Assembly (NCBI GenBank): GCA_050485905.1
Contig: JBJHCH010000035.1
Coordinates: 1 to 28,221, forward strand
DNA length: 28,221 nucleotides
From: JAWLCA01 sp050485905
GTDB taxonomy: Bacteria > Pseudomonadota > Alphaproteobacteria > Rhodobacterales > Rhodobacteraceae
Direction of reading: 5' to 3'
Shown: one piece after another, positions 6,297-14,568 of the stretch
How positions within the stretch are numbered: position 1 is the first letter of the stretch
Layout of the letters: each line of letters starts with the position of its first letter
Notes under the pieces: generated by a model
Told to the model about the DNA's origin: nothing
Seen by the model: only the letters and a program-made list of their open reading frames with translations
Database searches by the model: none
Position numbers and translations under genes: made by a program

Positions 6297-7781
6297 ATGC
6301 TGGCAGCCCCCGGCCCATTCCGGTCAGGCCCCGCGCGGACCCGCCCGGCGCGGCGGCGCAGCGCGTTGGTCGCGGCGGGCCTTGCCGCGTCTGTCGCGGT
6401 CGGCGCGGCCGGGTTCGGCGCCATGGCGCAGGACGGCGGCCCGAGCGGCATCCGCCTGAGTTTTGGCATCGATCAGCGGTTGTCGCATGACACCAATGCC
6501 GGGCTGGAGCGGCCGCGGGTGGGCAGCACGACGGCATCCACCACGCGGCTGAACTTCGGCCTGCGATCCGAGACCCGAACCGAGAGCTTTGCCTTTTCCG
6601 CCGGCGCAACGGCACGGGCGGTGCGTCTGCCCGCCGGCACCACCGAGACGACGTTCCAGGAGCCGCGCTACAATCTGTCCTACAGCCGCGAAGCCGCCCG
6701 GTCGCTGATCAGCCTGTCCGGCAGCTTCACCGCCGACCGGATCCGGTTTCTGCGCCCGCTGGACGATTTCGTGACGGAACTGCTGGATCCGGATGGCAAC
6801 CCGATCCTTGACCCGGATGGCGAGCCGATCCTGATCATCGTGTTGCCAGAGGATCTGGACGAGCTGGAAGGCGTGGGCCGGCGCGAGTTCACGAACCTGA
6901 ACAGCCGGCTGGTGCTGGGACGCGGCGGCCCGCTGGTCACCACCCTGACCGCCGGGCTGCAGCAGCGCCGCTACATCGACGCCAGCCCCGGCCTGACCGA
7001 CACGACGCGTGCGAACGTTGCGGCGGCCTTCAGCGCGCGGCTGACGCCTGCGACCAGCGGCAACCTGCGGCTGAGCTTCGAGCGGTTCGAGAATGACAAC
7101 CTGGCCCAGACTCGGCGCGATTCGATGCGGATCACCCTGGGCTTCAGCCATGCCGTGTCGGAGGCGCTGAGTGTCAACGCCTCGATCGGACCCAGCCGGA
7201 TCGAGACCCGGCAGTTCGGCACCACCACGCGGCAGGACGGCATCGACGGGTCGCTGGGCATGTCGCTGGACCTGCCCAACGGCAGCGTTGGCGCAACGCT
7301 CAGCGCGCGCACCAACCAGGACGGTACCCGCACCAGCTTCAGCATCAATCGTGGCATGGCCCTGCCGCGGGGATCGATCTCTGGCAGCCTGGGCGTGACA
7401 CGCAGCCCGGCGGGGGATACGTTCACCACGGCCACGGTCAGTTACCGCCACCCGCTGCCTCGGGGCAATTTCTCGCTGAACCTGAACCGGGGCATCGGCA
7501 CCGATGCGAATGACAACGACGTCGCCCGCACCGCGCTGACGATGGGCTATTCGCACCAGATCAACACGCTTTCCAGCCTGAACCTGAATGCCAGCTTCGT
7601 GCGCCGCGACGATGGCAGCGACGAGCGGGCGACCCTTGGCGCGACCTATCGGCAGGAGTTCACGCAGGATTGGGGTGTGAACCTCGGCTATCGTTACAAC
7701 ACGCGCGACCGCACGTCGGGCCGGGCCGAGAACCACGGCGTCTTCCTGTCGCTGAGCCGGACATTCGAAACCGGGCTCTAG
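6297..7781 (+). CDS. Outer-membrane beta-barrel protein, partner of the export protein
   Basis: A 494-residue protein starting 10 nt after the export gene. It has a signal peptide with an Arg-rich n-region and hydrophobic core (residues about 20-45, ending GAMAQ), then a long run of alternating hydrophobic/polar strands such as TRLNFGLRSETRTESFAFSAG, GNLRLSFERFEND, GSVGATLSARTNQDGT and WGVNLGYRYNTRD, typical of a transmembrane barrel; the last strand is NHGVFLSLSRTFETGL. A proline/aspartate-rich insertion around residues 150-195 holds an 8-residue tandem repeat. I recognise the fold class but not a named family; Rhodobacteraceae export loci often carry such a barrel. Likely role: outer-membrane channel or anchor for the exported polysaccharide, inferred only from context. 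A later TTG start (residue 24) is possible. Confidence 0.8.
   Translation: MLAAPGPFRSGPARTRPARRRSALVAAGLAASVAVGAAGFGAMAQDGGPSGIRLSFGIDQRLSHDTNAGLERPRVGSTTASTTRLNFGLRSETRTESFAFSAGATARAVRLPAGTTETTFQEPRYNLSYSREAARSLISLSGSFTADRIRFLRPLDDFVTELLDPDGNPILDPDGEPILIIVLPEDLDELEGVGRREFTNLNSRLVLGRGGPLVTTLTAGLQQRRYIDASPGLTDTTRANVAAAFSARLTPATSGNLRLSFERFENDNLAQTRRDSMRITLGFSHAVSEALSVNASIGPSRIETRQFGTTTRQDGIDGSLGMSLDLPNGSVGATLSARTNQDGTRTSFSINRGMALPRGSISGSLGVTRSPAGDTFTTATVSYRHPLPRGNFSLNLNRGIGTDANDNDVARTALTMGYSHQINTLSSLNLNASFVRRDDGSDERATLGATYRQEFTQDWGVNLGYRYNTRDRTSGRAENHGVFLSLSRTFETGL
6783..6830 (+). repeat. 24-bp in-frame tandem repeat (LDPDGxPI twice)
   Basis: Two consecutive 24-bp units encode LDPDGNPI and LDPDGEPI (residues 163-178 of the barrel protein). 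DxDG is a calcium-loop-like core. The units lie in a predicted extracellular or periplasmic insertion between strands. Confidence 0.7.
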
Positions 7782-7862
7782 TTCCGCCTGCTGCGCCGTC
7801 GCGCTGGACCTGTGCCCGCTGACGGCTATCATTAAACTCACGTTATTCAGGAGGTGATTGCC

Positions 7863-9077
7863 ATGCTCAGCCGCGCGCTTCTTCCCGCCCTTTCCCTCGC
7901 TCTGGCCCTGCCGGCCGCTGCGCAGACGGCCCGCGAGATCTCGGGTGAACTGACCTACATGCAGCGAATCGCCTTGCCGGACGCCCATGTCGTCGTGGAA
8001 CTGACGGGCGCCGAGGGCATGCACCTGGCCGAGGAACGGTTCGAGACCGAAGGCGCGCAGGTGCCGCTGCCATTCTCGATCGAGGGGCGGGCGGATACCG
8101 CAATGGTGCTGCGCGCGGCGGTCTTTGTGGCCGGGCGACCGGCCTGGGTGTCGGAGGCGTTGCCGATTGCCGCGGGCGAGGGGGCGCTGGCGCTGCCGCC
8201 GATCCGGCTGCAACAGCACGACATGCTGGGCTTTGCCACGACATTCCGCTGCGGCAACCGGCTGGTCGAGGTCGGCTTCATCGACGACATGGCGCGGATG
8301 AAGCTGGGCGGGCGTACCATCGACCTGATGCCTGAACCCGCGGCATCCGGTGCGCGCTTCGTCGATCCCGAGGATGAGGGGACATGGTTCTGGTCGCGCG
8401 GCAGCACCGGCACGCTGAGCATCAAGGGCGAGAGCGAGGCTTGCCATCCGGTCATCCCGGAGCCGATCTTTCCGCTGCGTGCGCGCGGGCAGGAACCCGG
8501 CTGGTTGCTGGAGGTGAGCGACGGCGCGATGCGCTATTCGGGGCGCTACGGCGAGATCGAGGTGACGGGCACAGTGGACAGCGCCACCGCGATCCCTGAC
8601 GGCGCGCGTTATACGGTCGCGGGTGCCGATCTGTCCTTCGACGTGACCCGCGTGATCTGCCGCGATATCGCAACCGGCATGCCGTACCCGATGACCGTGT
8701 CGGTGACGCATGAGGGCGAAGAGGTTCGGGGCTGCGGCGGCGAGTCGGCCAGCCTGCTGGGCGGGGCGGAATGGTACCTGGCCGAGATCGAGGGCGGCTT
8801 GCCCGAGGGCACGGTGCCGAGCCTGCTGTTCCTGCCAGAGGGGCGCGTTGCGGGCAGCGGCGGCTGCAATCGCGTTGCCGGAAGCTTCGAACTGACGGGC
8901 GAGGGCCTGTCGTTCGGTCCGATGGCCAGCACGATGATGGCCTGCCCTGACCCGGTGATGGATGCAGAGCGGCGGTTTCTGGACACGCTGTCCGCTGTCG
9001 ACCGCTTCGATCTGGACGACGACGGCGCGCTGCTGCTGATCGGGGCAGACACGGTGCGGCTGCGGCTGACGCGCTAG
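7863..9077 (+). CDS. Multi-domain periplasmic protein: YbaY-, MliC-, COG3650- and META-like domains
   Basis: A 404-residue protein with a clean signal peptide (MLSRALLPALSLALALPAAAQ). Domains in order: residues about 25-120 resemble YbaY/YscW-type lipoproteins (REISGELTYMQRIALPDAHVVVELTG and a final ALPPIRLQ); about 125-200 resemble MliC, the membrane-bound inhibitor of C-type lysozyme (FRCGNRLVEVGFIDDMARMKLGGRTIDLMP, ending ESEACHP); about 210-290 match the COG3650 type (YSGRYGEIEV, VICRDIATGMPYPMTVSV, RGCGG); about 300-404 are a META/HslJ domain (EWYLAEIEGG, GSGGCNRVAGSFELTGEGLSFGPMASTMMACPD). Paired cysteines in each of the last three parts suggest disulphides in the periplasm. Start ATG 7863 is set by AGGAGG eight bases upstream. 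Likely role: envelope stress or lysozyme protection, inferred from the domains. Its stop overlaps the regulator's stop in a CTAG. Confidence 0.82.
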   Translation: MLSRALLPALSLALALPAAAQTAREISGELTYMQRIALPDAHVVVELTGAEGMHLAEERFETEGAQVPLPFSIEGRADTAMVLRAAVFVAGRPAWVSEALPIAAGEGALALPPIRLQQHDMLGFATTFRCGNRLVEVGFIDDMARMKLGGRTIDLMPEPAASGARFVDPEDEGTWFWSRGSTGTLSIKGESEACHPVIPEPIFPLRARGQEPGWLLEVSDGAMRYSGRYGEIEVTGTVDSATAIPDGARYTVAGADLSFDVTRVICRDIATGMPYPMTVSVTHEGEEVRGCGGESASLLGGAEWYLAEIEGGLPEGTVPSLLFLPEGRVAGSGGCNRVAGSFELTGEGLSFGPMASTMMACPDPVMDAERRFLDTLSAVDRFDLDDDGALLLIGADTVRLRLTR

Positions 9078-9535
9078 AAGCGGTCCTTCACCGCCTCCAT
9101 CGCGACATAGGTGGAGGTGGCCGCGACATGGGGCAGGGTGGAGATGCGTTCCGCCATCACCCGGCGATAGTCGGCGATGTCGGCGCTGCGCACCTTCAGC
9201 AGATAGTCGAAGCCGCCGGCGATCATGTGGCACTGCTCGATTTCCGGCACGGCCAGCACGGCGCGGTTGAACGATTGCAGCGCGGGTTCGCGGGTGTCGG
9301 TCAGCCGCACCTCGACGAAGGCGACATGGGCCGGCCCCATGCGGATCGGGTCCAGATCGGCGCGGTAGCCGGTGATGACGCCCGACTCCTCCAGCCGTTT
9401 CAGCCGCGCCTGCACGGGCGATTTCGTCAGGCCGACGCGGCGGGCAAGTTCCGTGGCGCTGACCCGTCCGTCGGTGGCCAGTTCGCGCAGAATGGCGCGG
9501 TCGAAGCGGTCAAGGTCGGCCGGGCTGTTCGGCAT
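9074..9535 (-). CDS. putR: Lrp/AsnC-family regulator, probable activator of putA (PutR type)
   Basis: A 153-residue regulator. Residues about 8-60 form the helix-turn-helix (DRFDRAILRELATDGRVSATELARRVGLTKSPVQARLKRLEESGVI), followed by a RAM ligand-binding domain (AHVAFVEVRL...IEQCHMIAGGFDYLLKVR...LPHVAATSTYVAME). The CHMIAGGFDYLLKV stretch is characteristic of Lrp proteins. It is divergent from putA with 103 bp between starts. In Rhodobacter capsulatus and Agrobacterium, an Lrp-like PutR encoded in this position activates putA when proline is present; the gene symbol rests on that context. Its stop codon lies inside the stop codon of the convergent META gene. Confidence 0.88.
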   Translation of the reverse strand: MPNSPADLDRFDRAILRELATDGRVSATELARRVGLTKSPVQARLKRLEESGVITGYRADLDPIRMGPAHVAFVEVRLTDTREPALQSFNRAVLAVPEIEQCHMIAGGFDYLLKVRSADIADYRRVMAERISTLPHVAATSTYVAMEAVKDRF

Positions 9536-9638
9536 GGTTGCCCCTGCAATTTCGGTTCAATCGCCCGCGGATCCGCAAAGAACGGGACGAACGGCCGGTG
9601 CTTCTGCGCTATGCTAGCCGAAACAGGAGGTTCTGCCC
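9536..9638. promoter_or_regulatory. putR-putA divergent control region
   Basis: This 103-bp spacer must hold both promoters and the Lrp-type operator. TATGCT near 9611-9616 is a possible -10 for putA, and AGGAGG (9627-9632) is its ribosome-binding site. The AT-richer stretch GCAATTTCGGTTCAATCG (9547-9564) is the best operator candidate, but I see no clear dyad. Confidence 0.4.
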
Positions 9639-12600
9639 ATGCCCCGCGATGCCCTTGAGACGCTGATGGATCGTATTCAGGCCGACACCCTGGGGGATGA
9701 GGCGGTTCTGGTGGACCGGCTGGCCGCGCTTGCCGATCTGGACGCGGGCGCGCGGGCGCGCATCGCTGCATCCGGGGCAGACCTCGTCCGCCGGATCCGG
9801 TCCAGCGCGAAGCCGGGGCTGATGGAGGTGTTCCTGGCCGAATACGGCCTGTCGACCGAGGAAGGCATCGCCTTGATGTGCCTGGCCGAGGCGCTGTTGC
9901 GCGTGCCCGATGCCGAGACGATGGATGCGCTGATCGAGGACAAGATCGCGCCGTCCGACTGGGGCAAGCACCTTGGGCACTCCCACTCCAGCCTCGTCAA
10001 CGCCTCCACCTGGGCCTTGATGCTGACCGGCAAGGTGCTGGACGACCGCGAACCGGGCATCGCCGGGCACCTGCGCGCGGCGGTGAAGCGGCTGGGCGAG
10101 CCGGTGATCCGCACCGCCGTCAGCCGCGCGATGAAGGAGATGGGCCGCCAGTTCGTGCTGGGCGAGACGATCAAGGCGGCGATGGACCGGGCACGGACGC
10201 TGGAAGGGCAGGGCTACACCTACAGCTACGACATGCTGGGCGAGGCGGCGCGGACCGAAGCCGACGCGCGGCGCTATCACCTGGCCTATGCGGACGCGAT
10301 CAACGCCATCGGCAAGGCCGCGAAAAGCCCCGACATCCGCCAGAACCCCGGCATCTCGGTGAAGCTCTCGGCGCTGCATCCGCGCTATGAGGTCGCCAAG
10401 CGCGACCGCGTGATGGACGAGCTGGTGCCGCGGGTCCGTGCGCTGGCCGGGCTGGCCAAGGCTGCCGGGCTGGGCTTCAACATCGACGCGGAAGAGGCCG
10501 ACCGCCTGACCCTGTCGCTGGAGGTGATCGAGGCGGTGCTGTCCGACCGTTCGCTGGCCGGATGGGACGGGTTTGGCGTGGTGGTGCAGGCCTACGGTCG
10601 CCGCGCCGCGCCGGTGCTGGACTGGCTGTATGCGCTGGCCGAAAAGCTGGATCGCCGGATCATGGTGCGGCTGGTCAAGGGCGCCTACTGGGATACCGAA
10701 GTGAAGCGCGCCCAGGTGCTGGGCCTGCGCGATTTCCCGGTCTTCACTGCAAAGGCCGCGACCGACATCAGCTACATCGCCAACGCCCGCAAGCTTCTGG
10801 GCATGACCGACCGCATCTATCCGCAGTTCGCCACCCACAACGCCCATACCGTCGCCGCCGTGCTGGACATGGGCACGGACAAGCGGGCGTTCGAGTTCCA
10901 GCGCCTGCACGGCATGGGCGAACGGCTGCATGACATCGTTCACGCCGATCGCGGCACCCGCTGCCGCATCTACGCCCCCGTGGGCGCGCATCGTGACCTG
11001 CTGGCCTATCTGGTTCGCCGGCTGCTGGAGAACGGCGCGAATTCCAGCTTCGTCAACCAGATCGTGGATGAGGACGTGCCGCCAGAAGAAGTCGCCGCCT
11101 GCCCCTTTGCGCAGGTCGCAAAGCCCGCGCCCGCCATCGCCAAGGGGCCGGAAATCTTTGGCGCGGGCCGGGTGAACTCGCGCGGGTTCGACCTGACCGA
11201 CGCCGCCGATCTGGCCGAGATCGAGGCCGCGCGCGCGCCGTGGCTGGATCACGAGTTTCAGGCCGCAGCGATGCTGGCAGGCCCGGTCGATGGCGGTGCC
11301 TCGCGCAAGGCGATGAATCCCGCCCTGCCGTCGCAGGTCGTGGGGACGGTGCGGGATGCCTCGGAGAAGGACGTGGAGACGGCGCTGTCCGCCGCGAAAC
11401 CTTGGGGCGCCCCGGCCGAGGAACGCGCGCGGGTGCTGCTGAAGGCGGCGCAGCTCTACGAAGAAAAATTCGGCCCGATCTTTGCCGTTCTGGCGCGAGA
11501 GGCCGGAAAGTCGCCGCTGGACGCGGTTGGCGAGTTGCGCGAGGCGGTGGATTTCCTGCGCTACTATGCCAATGGCGCGACGAAGCTGACCGCGCCGCCC
11601 TGCGGCATCTTCGCCTGCATCAGCCCCTGGAACTTTCCTCTGGCGATCTTCAGCGGGCAGGTTTCCGCGGCTCTGGCCGCCGGGAACGCCGTGATCGCGA
11701 AACCGGCCGAACAGACGCCGCTGATCGCAGCGCTGGCGGTGGACCTGCTGCATCAGGCGGGGGTGCCAAAAACCGCGTTGCAACTGCTGCCGGGTGACGG
11801 CGCCACGGTGGGCGCGCGGCTGACCGGCGATCCGCGCCTTGGCGGCGTGGCCTTCACCGGATCGACCGACACCGCGCTGCGTATCCGCCGGGCGATGGCG
11901 GAGAGCGGCAACCCGACCGCGCCGCTGATCGCGGAAACCGGTGGGTTGAACGCGATGGTGGTGGATTCGACCGCCCTGCCCGAACAGGCGGTGCGCGATA
12001 TCCTGGCATCCAGCTTCCAGTCGGCGGGGCAACGCTGTTCGGCGCTGCGCTGCCTTTATGTGCAGGCAGACGTGGCCGAGACGGTGCAGGAGATGCTGTT
12101 CGGCGCGATGGACGAACTGGCGCTGGGCGATCCCTGGGATCTGGCGACTGATGTTGGCCCGGTGATCGACGCCGAGGCCGAGCAGGGCATCCGCGCGCAC
12201 ATTGAGGCCGCGCGGGCCGACGGCCGGGTGCTGAAGGAATTGAAGCGCCCCGCCGCCGGCACCTTCGTCGCGCCGACGGTGATCAGGGTGGGCGGCATCG
12301 CGGATCTGGAGCGCGAGATCTTCGGCCCCGTGCTGCATCTGGCGACCTATCGCGCGGCCGATCTGGACCGGGTGATCGCGGATGTGAACGCCACCGGCTA
12401 TGGCCTGACCTTTGGCCTGCACACCCGCATCGACGACCGCGTGCAGCAGGTGGTGGAGGCGATCCGGGTCGGCAACACCTACGTCAACCGCAACCAGATC
12501 GGCGCGGTGGTGGGCAGCCAGCCCTTTGGCGGCGAGGGGCTGTCGGGCACCGGGCCAAAGGCGGGGGGGGCGGACTACATGCTGCGCTTTACCCGTCAGG

Positions 12601-13082
12601 CGGCGGATGCGGCGACCGATCAGGGTGGCAGTGTGGATGAAGCCGCGATACAGAAGGCGCTGCGTGACGCGAAACCGACCGCAAAGGCGGTCAAGACGCT
12701 GGACCTGCCCGGCCCGACCGGCGAATCGAACCGACTTTCCTTTCACCAGCGCCCGCCGATCCTCTGCCTCGGGCCGGGGGCGGAAGCTGCCGCGCGGCAG
12801 GCGCAGGCGGTGCGTGATCTGGGCGGGCTGGCGGTCGAGGCGCCGGGGCTGGCACCAGAGGCGCTGTCTCGGCTCACCGGGTTTTCCGGCGTGCTGTTCT
12901 GGGGTGGCGAAGACGAAGCGCGGGCCATCGCCCGCGCGCTGGCGGGCCGCGACGGGCTGATCCTGCCGCTGATCGGTGCGCAGCCTGATGCGGGCCATGT
13001 GGTGCTGGAACGCCATGTCTGCATCGACACCACAGCGGCGGGCGGCAACGCCCAGCTGCTGGCCGAGGTGTCGGCGGCGTGA
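9639..13082 (+). CDS. putA: Bifunctional proline dehydrogenase / L-glutamate-gamma-semialdehyde dehydrogenase PutA
   Basis: A 1147-residue enzyme that oxidises proline to glutamate. Residues about 1-470 hold the FAD-dependent proline dehydrogenase barrel (GISVKLSALHPRYE, GLGFNIDAEEADRL, RLVKGAYWDTEVKRAQ, YPQFATHNAHT, FEFQRLHGMGE). Residues about 510-1000 hold the NAD-dependent aldehyde dehydrogenase: ACISPWNFPLAIF, VAFTGSTDTA, E766 in AETGGLNAM, and the catalytic C800 in SAGQRCSALR. The remaining ~140 residues are the C-terminal domain found in long PutA proteins. The N-terminal ribbon-helix-helix DNA-binding domain of E. coli PutA is missing, so the protein cannot repress its own gene in that way; the divergent Lrp-type gene fills that role. 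The enzyme works at the inner face of the cytoplasmic membrane and passes electrons to ubiquinone. Confidence 0.96.
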   Translation: MPRDALETLMDRIQADTLGDEAVLVDRLAALADLDAGARARIAASGADLVRRIRSSAKPGLMEVFLAEYGLSTEEGIALMCLAEALLRVPDAETMDALIEDKIAPSDWGKHLGHSHSSLVNASTWALMLTGKVLDDREPGIAGHLRAAVKRLGEPVIRTAVSRAMKEMGRQFVLGETIKAAMDRARTLEGQGYTYSYDMLGEAARTEADARRYHLAYADAINAIGKAAKSPDIRQNPGISVKLSALHPRYEVAKRDRVMDELVPRVRALAGLAKAAGLGFNIDAEEADRLTLSLEVIEAVLSDRSLAGWDGFGVVVQAYGRRAAPVLDWLYALAEKLDRRIMVRLVKGAYWDTEVKRAQVLGLRDFPVFTAKAATDISYIANARKLLGMTDRIYPQFATHNAHTVAAVLDMGTDKRAFEFQRLHGMGERLHDIVHADRGTRCRIYAPVGAHRDLLAYLVRRLLENGANSSFVNQIVDEDVPPEEVAACPFAQVAKPAPAIAKGPEIFGAGRVNSRGFDLTDAADLAEIEAARAPWLDHEFQAAAMLAGPVDGGASRKAMNPALPSQVVGTVRDASEKDVETALSAAKPWGAPAEERARVLLKAAQLYEEKFGPIFAVLAREAGKSPLDAVGELREAVDFLRYYANGATKLTAPPCGIFACISPWNFPLAIFSGQVSAALAAGNAVIAKPAEQTPLIAALAVDLLHQAGVPKTALQLLPGDGATVGARLTGDPRLGGVAFTGSTDTALRIRRAMAESGNPTAPLIAETGGLNAMVVDSTALPEQAVRDILASSFQSAGQRCSALRCLYVQADVAETVQEMLFGAMDELALGDPWDLATDVGPVIDAEAEQGIRAHIEAARADGRVLKELKRPAAGTFVAPTVIRVGGIADLEREIFGPVLHLATYRAADLDRVIADVNATGYGLTFGLHTRIDDRVQQVVEAIRVGNTYVNRNQIGAVVGSQPFGGEGLSGTGPKAGGADYMLRFTRQAADAATDQGGSVDEAAIQKALRDAKPTAKAVKTLDLPGPTGESNRLSFHQRPPILCLGPGAEAAARQAQAVRDLGGLAVEAPGLAPEALSRLTGFSGVLFWGGEDEARAIARALAGRDGLILPLIGAQPDAGHVVLERHVCIDTTAAGGNAQLLAEVSAA

Positions 13083-13138
13083 GCCGGGCGTGACGCGACC
13101 GGGCTTGACGGCCCCGGACGGATCGGGATGCTGGCGCG

Positions 13139-13885
13139 GTGTTCCCGATCCGCGATCATAACCCGTCGGAAAAGACCCCCTGGGTGACCTGGGCGCTGAT
13201 CATTCTGAACGTGGCGATCTTTCTGGGCTACCAGCCGCTGTTTCAAAGCGACCGCGCGCTGATGACCTTTTTCGTCACCTGGGGGCTGGTGCCGGCAGAG
13301 GTGACTGGCGGCGGCGACTGGCTGGGCTTCATCACCTCGCAGTTCCTGCACGGCGGCTGGATGCATCTCTTGGGCAACATGCTGTTCCTGTGGATCTTTG
13401 GTGACAACATGGAAGAGGAATTCGGCCATCTTCCCTATCTCGGCTTCTACCTCGCCTCGGGCGTCGGCGCGGGGCTGTGGCAGGTGCTGTCAGAGCCGGA
13501 GTCCTATGTGCCGATGGTCGGGGCCTCGGGCGCGATCGCAGGGGTGATGGGCGGCTACCTGCTGCTGTTCCCGCGCGCGCGGGTCGATGTGCTGCTGATC
13601 ATCGTCTTCTTCATCCGCATCATCCCGGTGCCCGCCTGGGCGATGCTGGGGCTGTGGTTCGGCTTTCAGCTTCTGGGCGGCATCGGGGCCGAGGCTGGCG
13701 TCGGCGGCGTGGCCTACTGGGCGCATGCGGGGGGCTTTCTGGTCGGCCTTGCGCTGACCCTGCCACTGTGGTTGCGGCGCGGCGGGCCGGGCTACTGGCG
13801 GCTGACCGACGGCCACCCGCCCCACCCCGAGGCGCGCTATCGCACCGTCCGCACCACGATCCCGCGCAGTGGGAGGCGCCGTTGA
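13139..13885 (+). CDS. Rhomboid-family intramembrane serine protease
   Basis: A 248-residue membrane protein. The catalytic serine is S130 in VGASGAIAG, the histidine is H196 in WAHAGGFLVG, and the oxyanion motif HGGWMHLLGNMLFLWIFG carries H71, H76 and N80. Six transmembrane segments are evident. Rhomboids cleave membrane proteins within or near a helix; the bacterial substrates here are unknown. The GTG at 13139 is the only start upstream of the conserved PIRDHNP segment in this frame, with a poor ribosome-binding site. The gene opens a run of eight same-strand genes and its stop overlaps the next start (TTGA). Confidence 0.92.
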   Translation: MFPIRDHNPSEKTPWVTWALIILNVAIFLGYQPLFQSDRALMTFFVTWGLVPAEVTGGGDWLGFITSQFLHGGWMHLLGNMLFLWIFGDNMEEEFGHLPYLGFYLASGVGAGLWQVLSEPESYVPMVGASGAIAGVMGGYLLLFPRARVDVLLIIVFFIRIIPVPAWAMLGLWFGFQLLGGIGAEAGVGGVAYWAHAGGFLVGLALTLPLWLRRGGPGYWRLTDGHPPHPEARYRTVRTTIPRSGRRR

Positions 13886-14568
13886 CCATCACCATCGCCG
13901 TTTTCGATGCCTATGGCACGCTGTTTGACGTCGCCGCCGCCGCCCGTGCGGCGGCCGGGGAACCGGGGGCCGAGGCGCTGGCCGGGGTCTGGCCGCGGCT
14001 GGCCGATGACTGGCGCCGCAAGCAGTTGGAATACACCTGGATCCGGTCGCAGATCGGCGATCACGCCGATTTCTGGCAGGTCACGCAGGACGGGCTGGAC
14101 TGGGCGATGGAGGCTTCGGGGCTGGACGACACCGCCCTGCGCGCCCGGCTGATGGAGCTTTACCGGGAACTTGCCGCCTATCCCGAGGTGCCGGCGATGC
14201 TGCGCGAGGTGCGCGCGGCGGGTCTGGCGACCGCGATCCTGTCGAATGGTGCGCCTACCATGTTGGCCGACGCGGTGGCCTCGGCCGGGATCGGCGATCT
14301 GCTCGACGACGTGCTGTCGGTCGAATCCGTGGGCATCTTCAAGCCCGATGCGCGGGTCTATGCGATGGTCGGCAACCGCTTCGGCACCGATCCGTCACAG
14401 GTGCTGTTCGTCTCGGCCAACGGCTGGGACATCGCGGCGGCCGCGCGCTTCGGCTTCCGCACGCTCTGGGTCAACCGCGCCGGCGTGCCGGTGGACCGGC
14501 TGCCGCACCGGCCGCACCATGTCGCCGCCGACCTGACCACCGTCGCCACAATCGCGGGCGCCGCCTGA
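13882..14568 (+). CDS. (S)-2-haloacid dehalogenase, HAD type II
   Basis: A 228-residue HAD-superfamily hydrolase. D9 in FDAYGTLFD is the nucleophile, S121-N122 in LSNG form motif II, K154 in FKPDARVY is motif III, and SANGWD (178-183) is the hallmark of L-2-haloacid dehalogenases, where Asn and Asp complete the site. Length matches the family (about 225-235). The reaction is hydrolytic removal of halogen from (S)-2-haloacids giving (R)-2-hydroxyacids; many genomic members may act on other small acids. The start is TTG 13882, overlapping the rhomboid stop by 4 nt and preceded by GGGAGG, so translation is coupled. Confidence 0.9.
   Translation: MTITIAVFDAYGTLFDVAAAARAAAGEPGAEALAGVWPRLADDWRRKQLEYTWIRSQIGDHADFWQVTQDGLDWAMEASGLDDTALRARLMELYRELAAYPEVPAMLREVRAAGLATAILSNGAPTMLADAVASAGIGDLLDDVLSVESVGIFKPDARVYAMVGNRFGTDPSQVLFVSANGWDIAAAARFGFRTLWVNRAGVPVDRLPHRPHHVAADLTTVATIAGAA

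Noticed and set aside
6324..9233. 969-residue open frame on the minus strand
   Set aside because: Antisense to the barrel and META genes, spanning two real genes, with composition typical of shadow frames.
12563..12570. Run of eight G in putA as a slippage site
   Set aside because: G runs are expected in Gly-rich segments of such high-GC genes; it encodes conserved AGGA and gives no sign of frameshift.
9609..13016. 1135-residue open frame on the minus strand
   Set aside because: It lies antisense to putA, which has complete catalytic motifs; the frame is open only because of high GC codon use, and its product (rich in H, R, Q) matches no fold.
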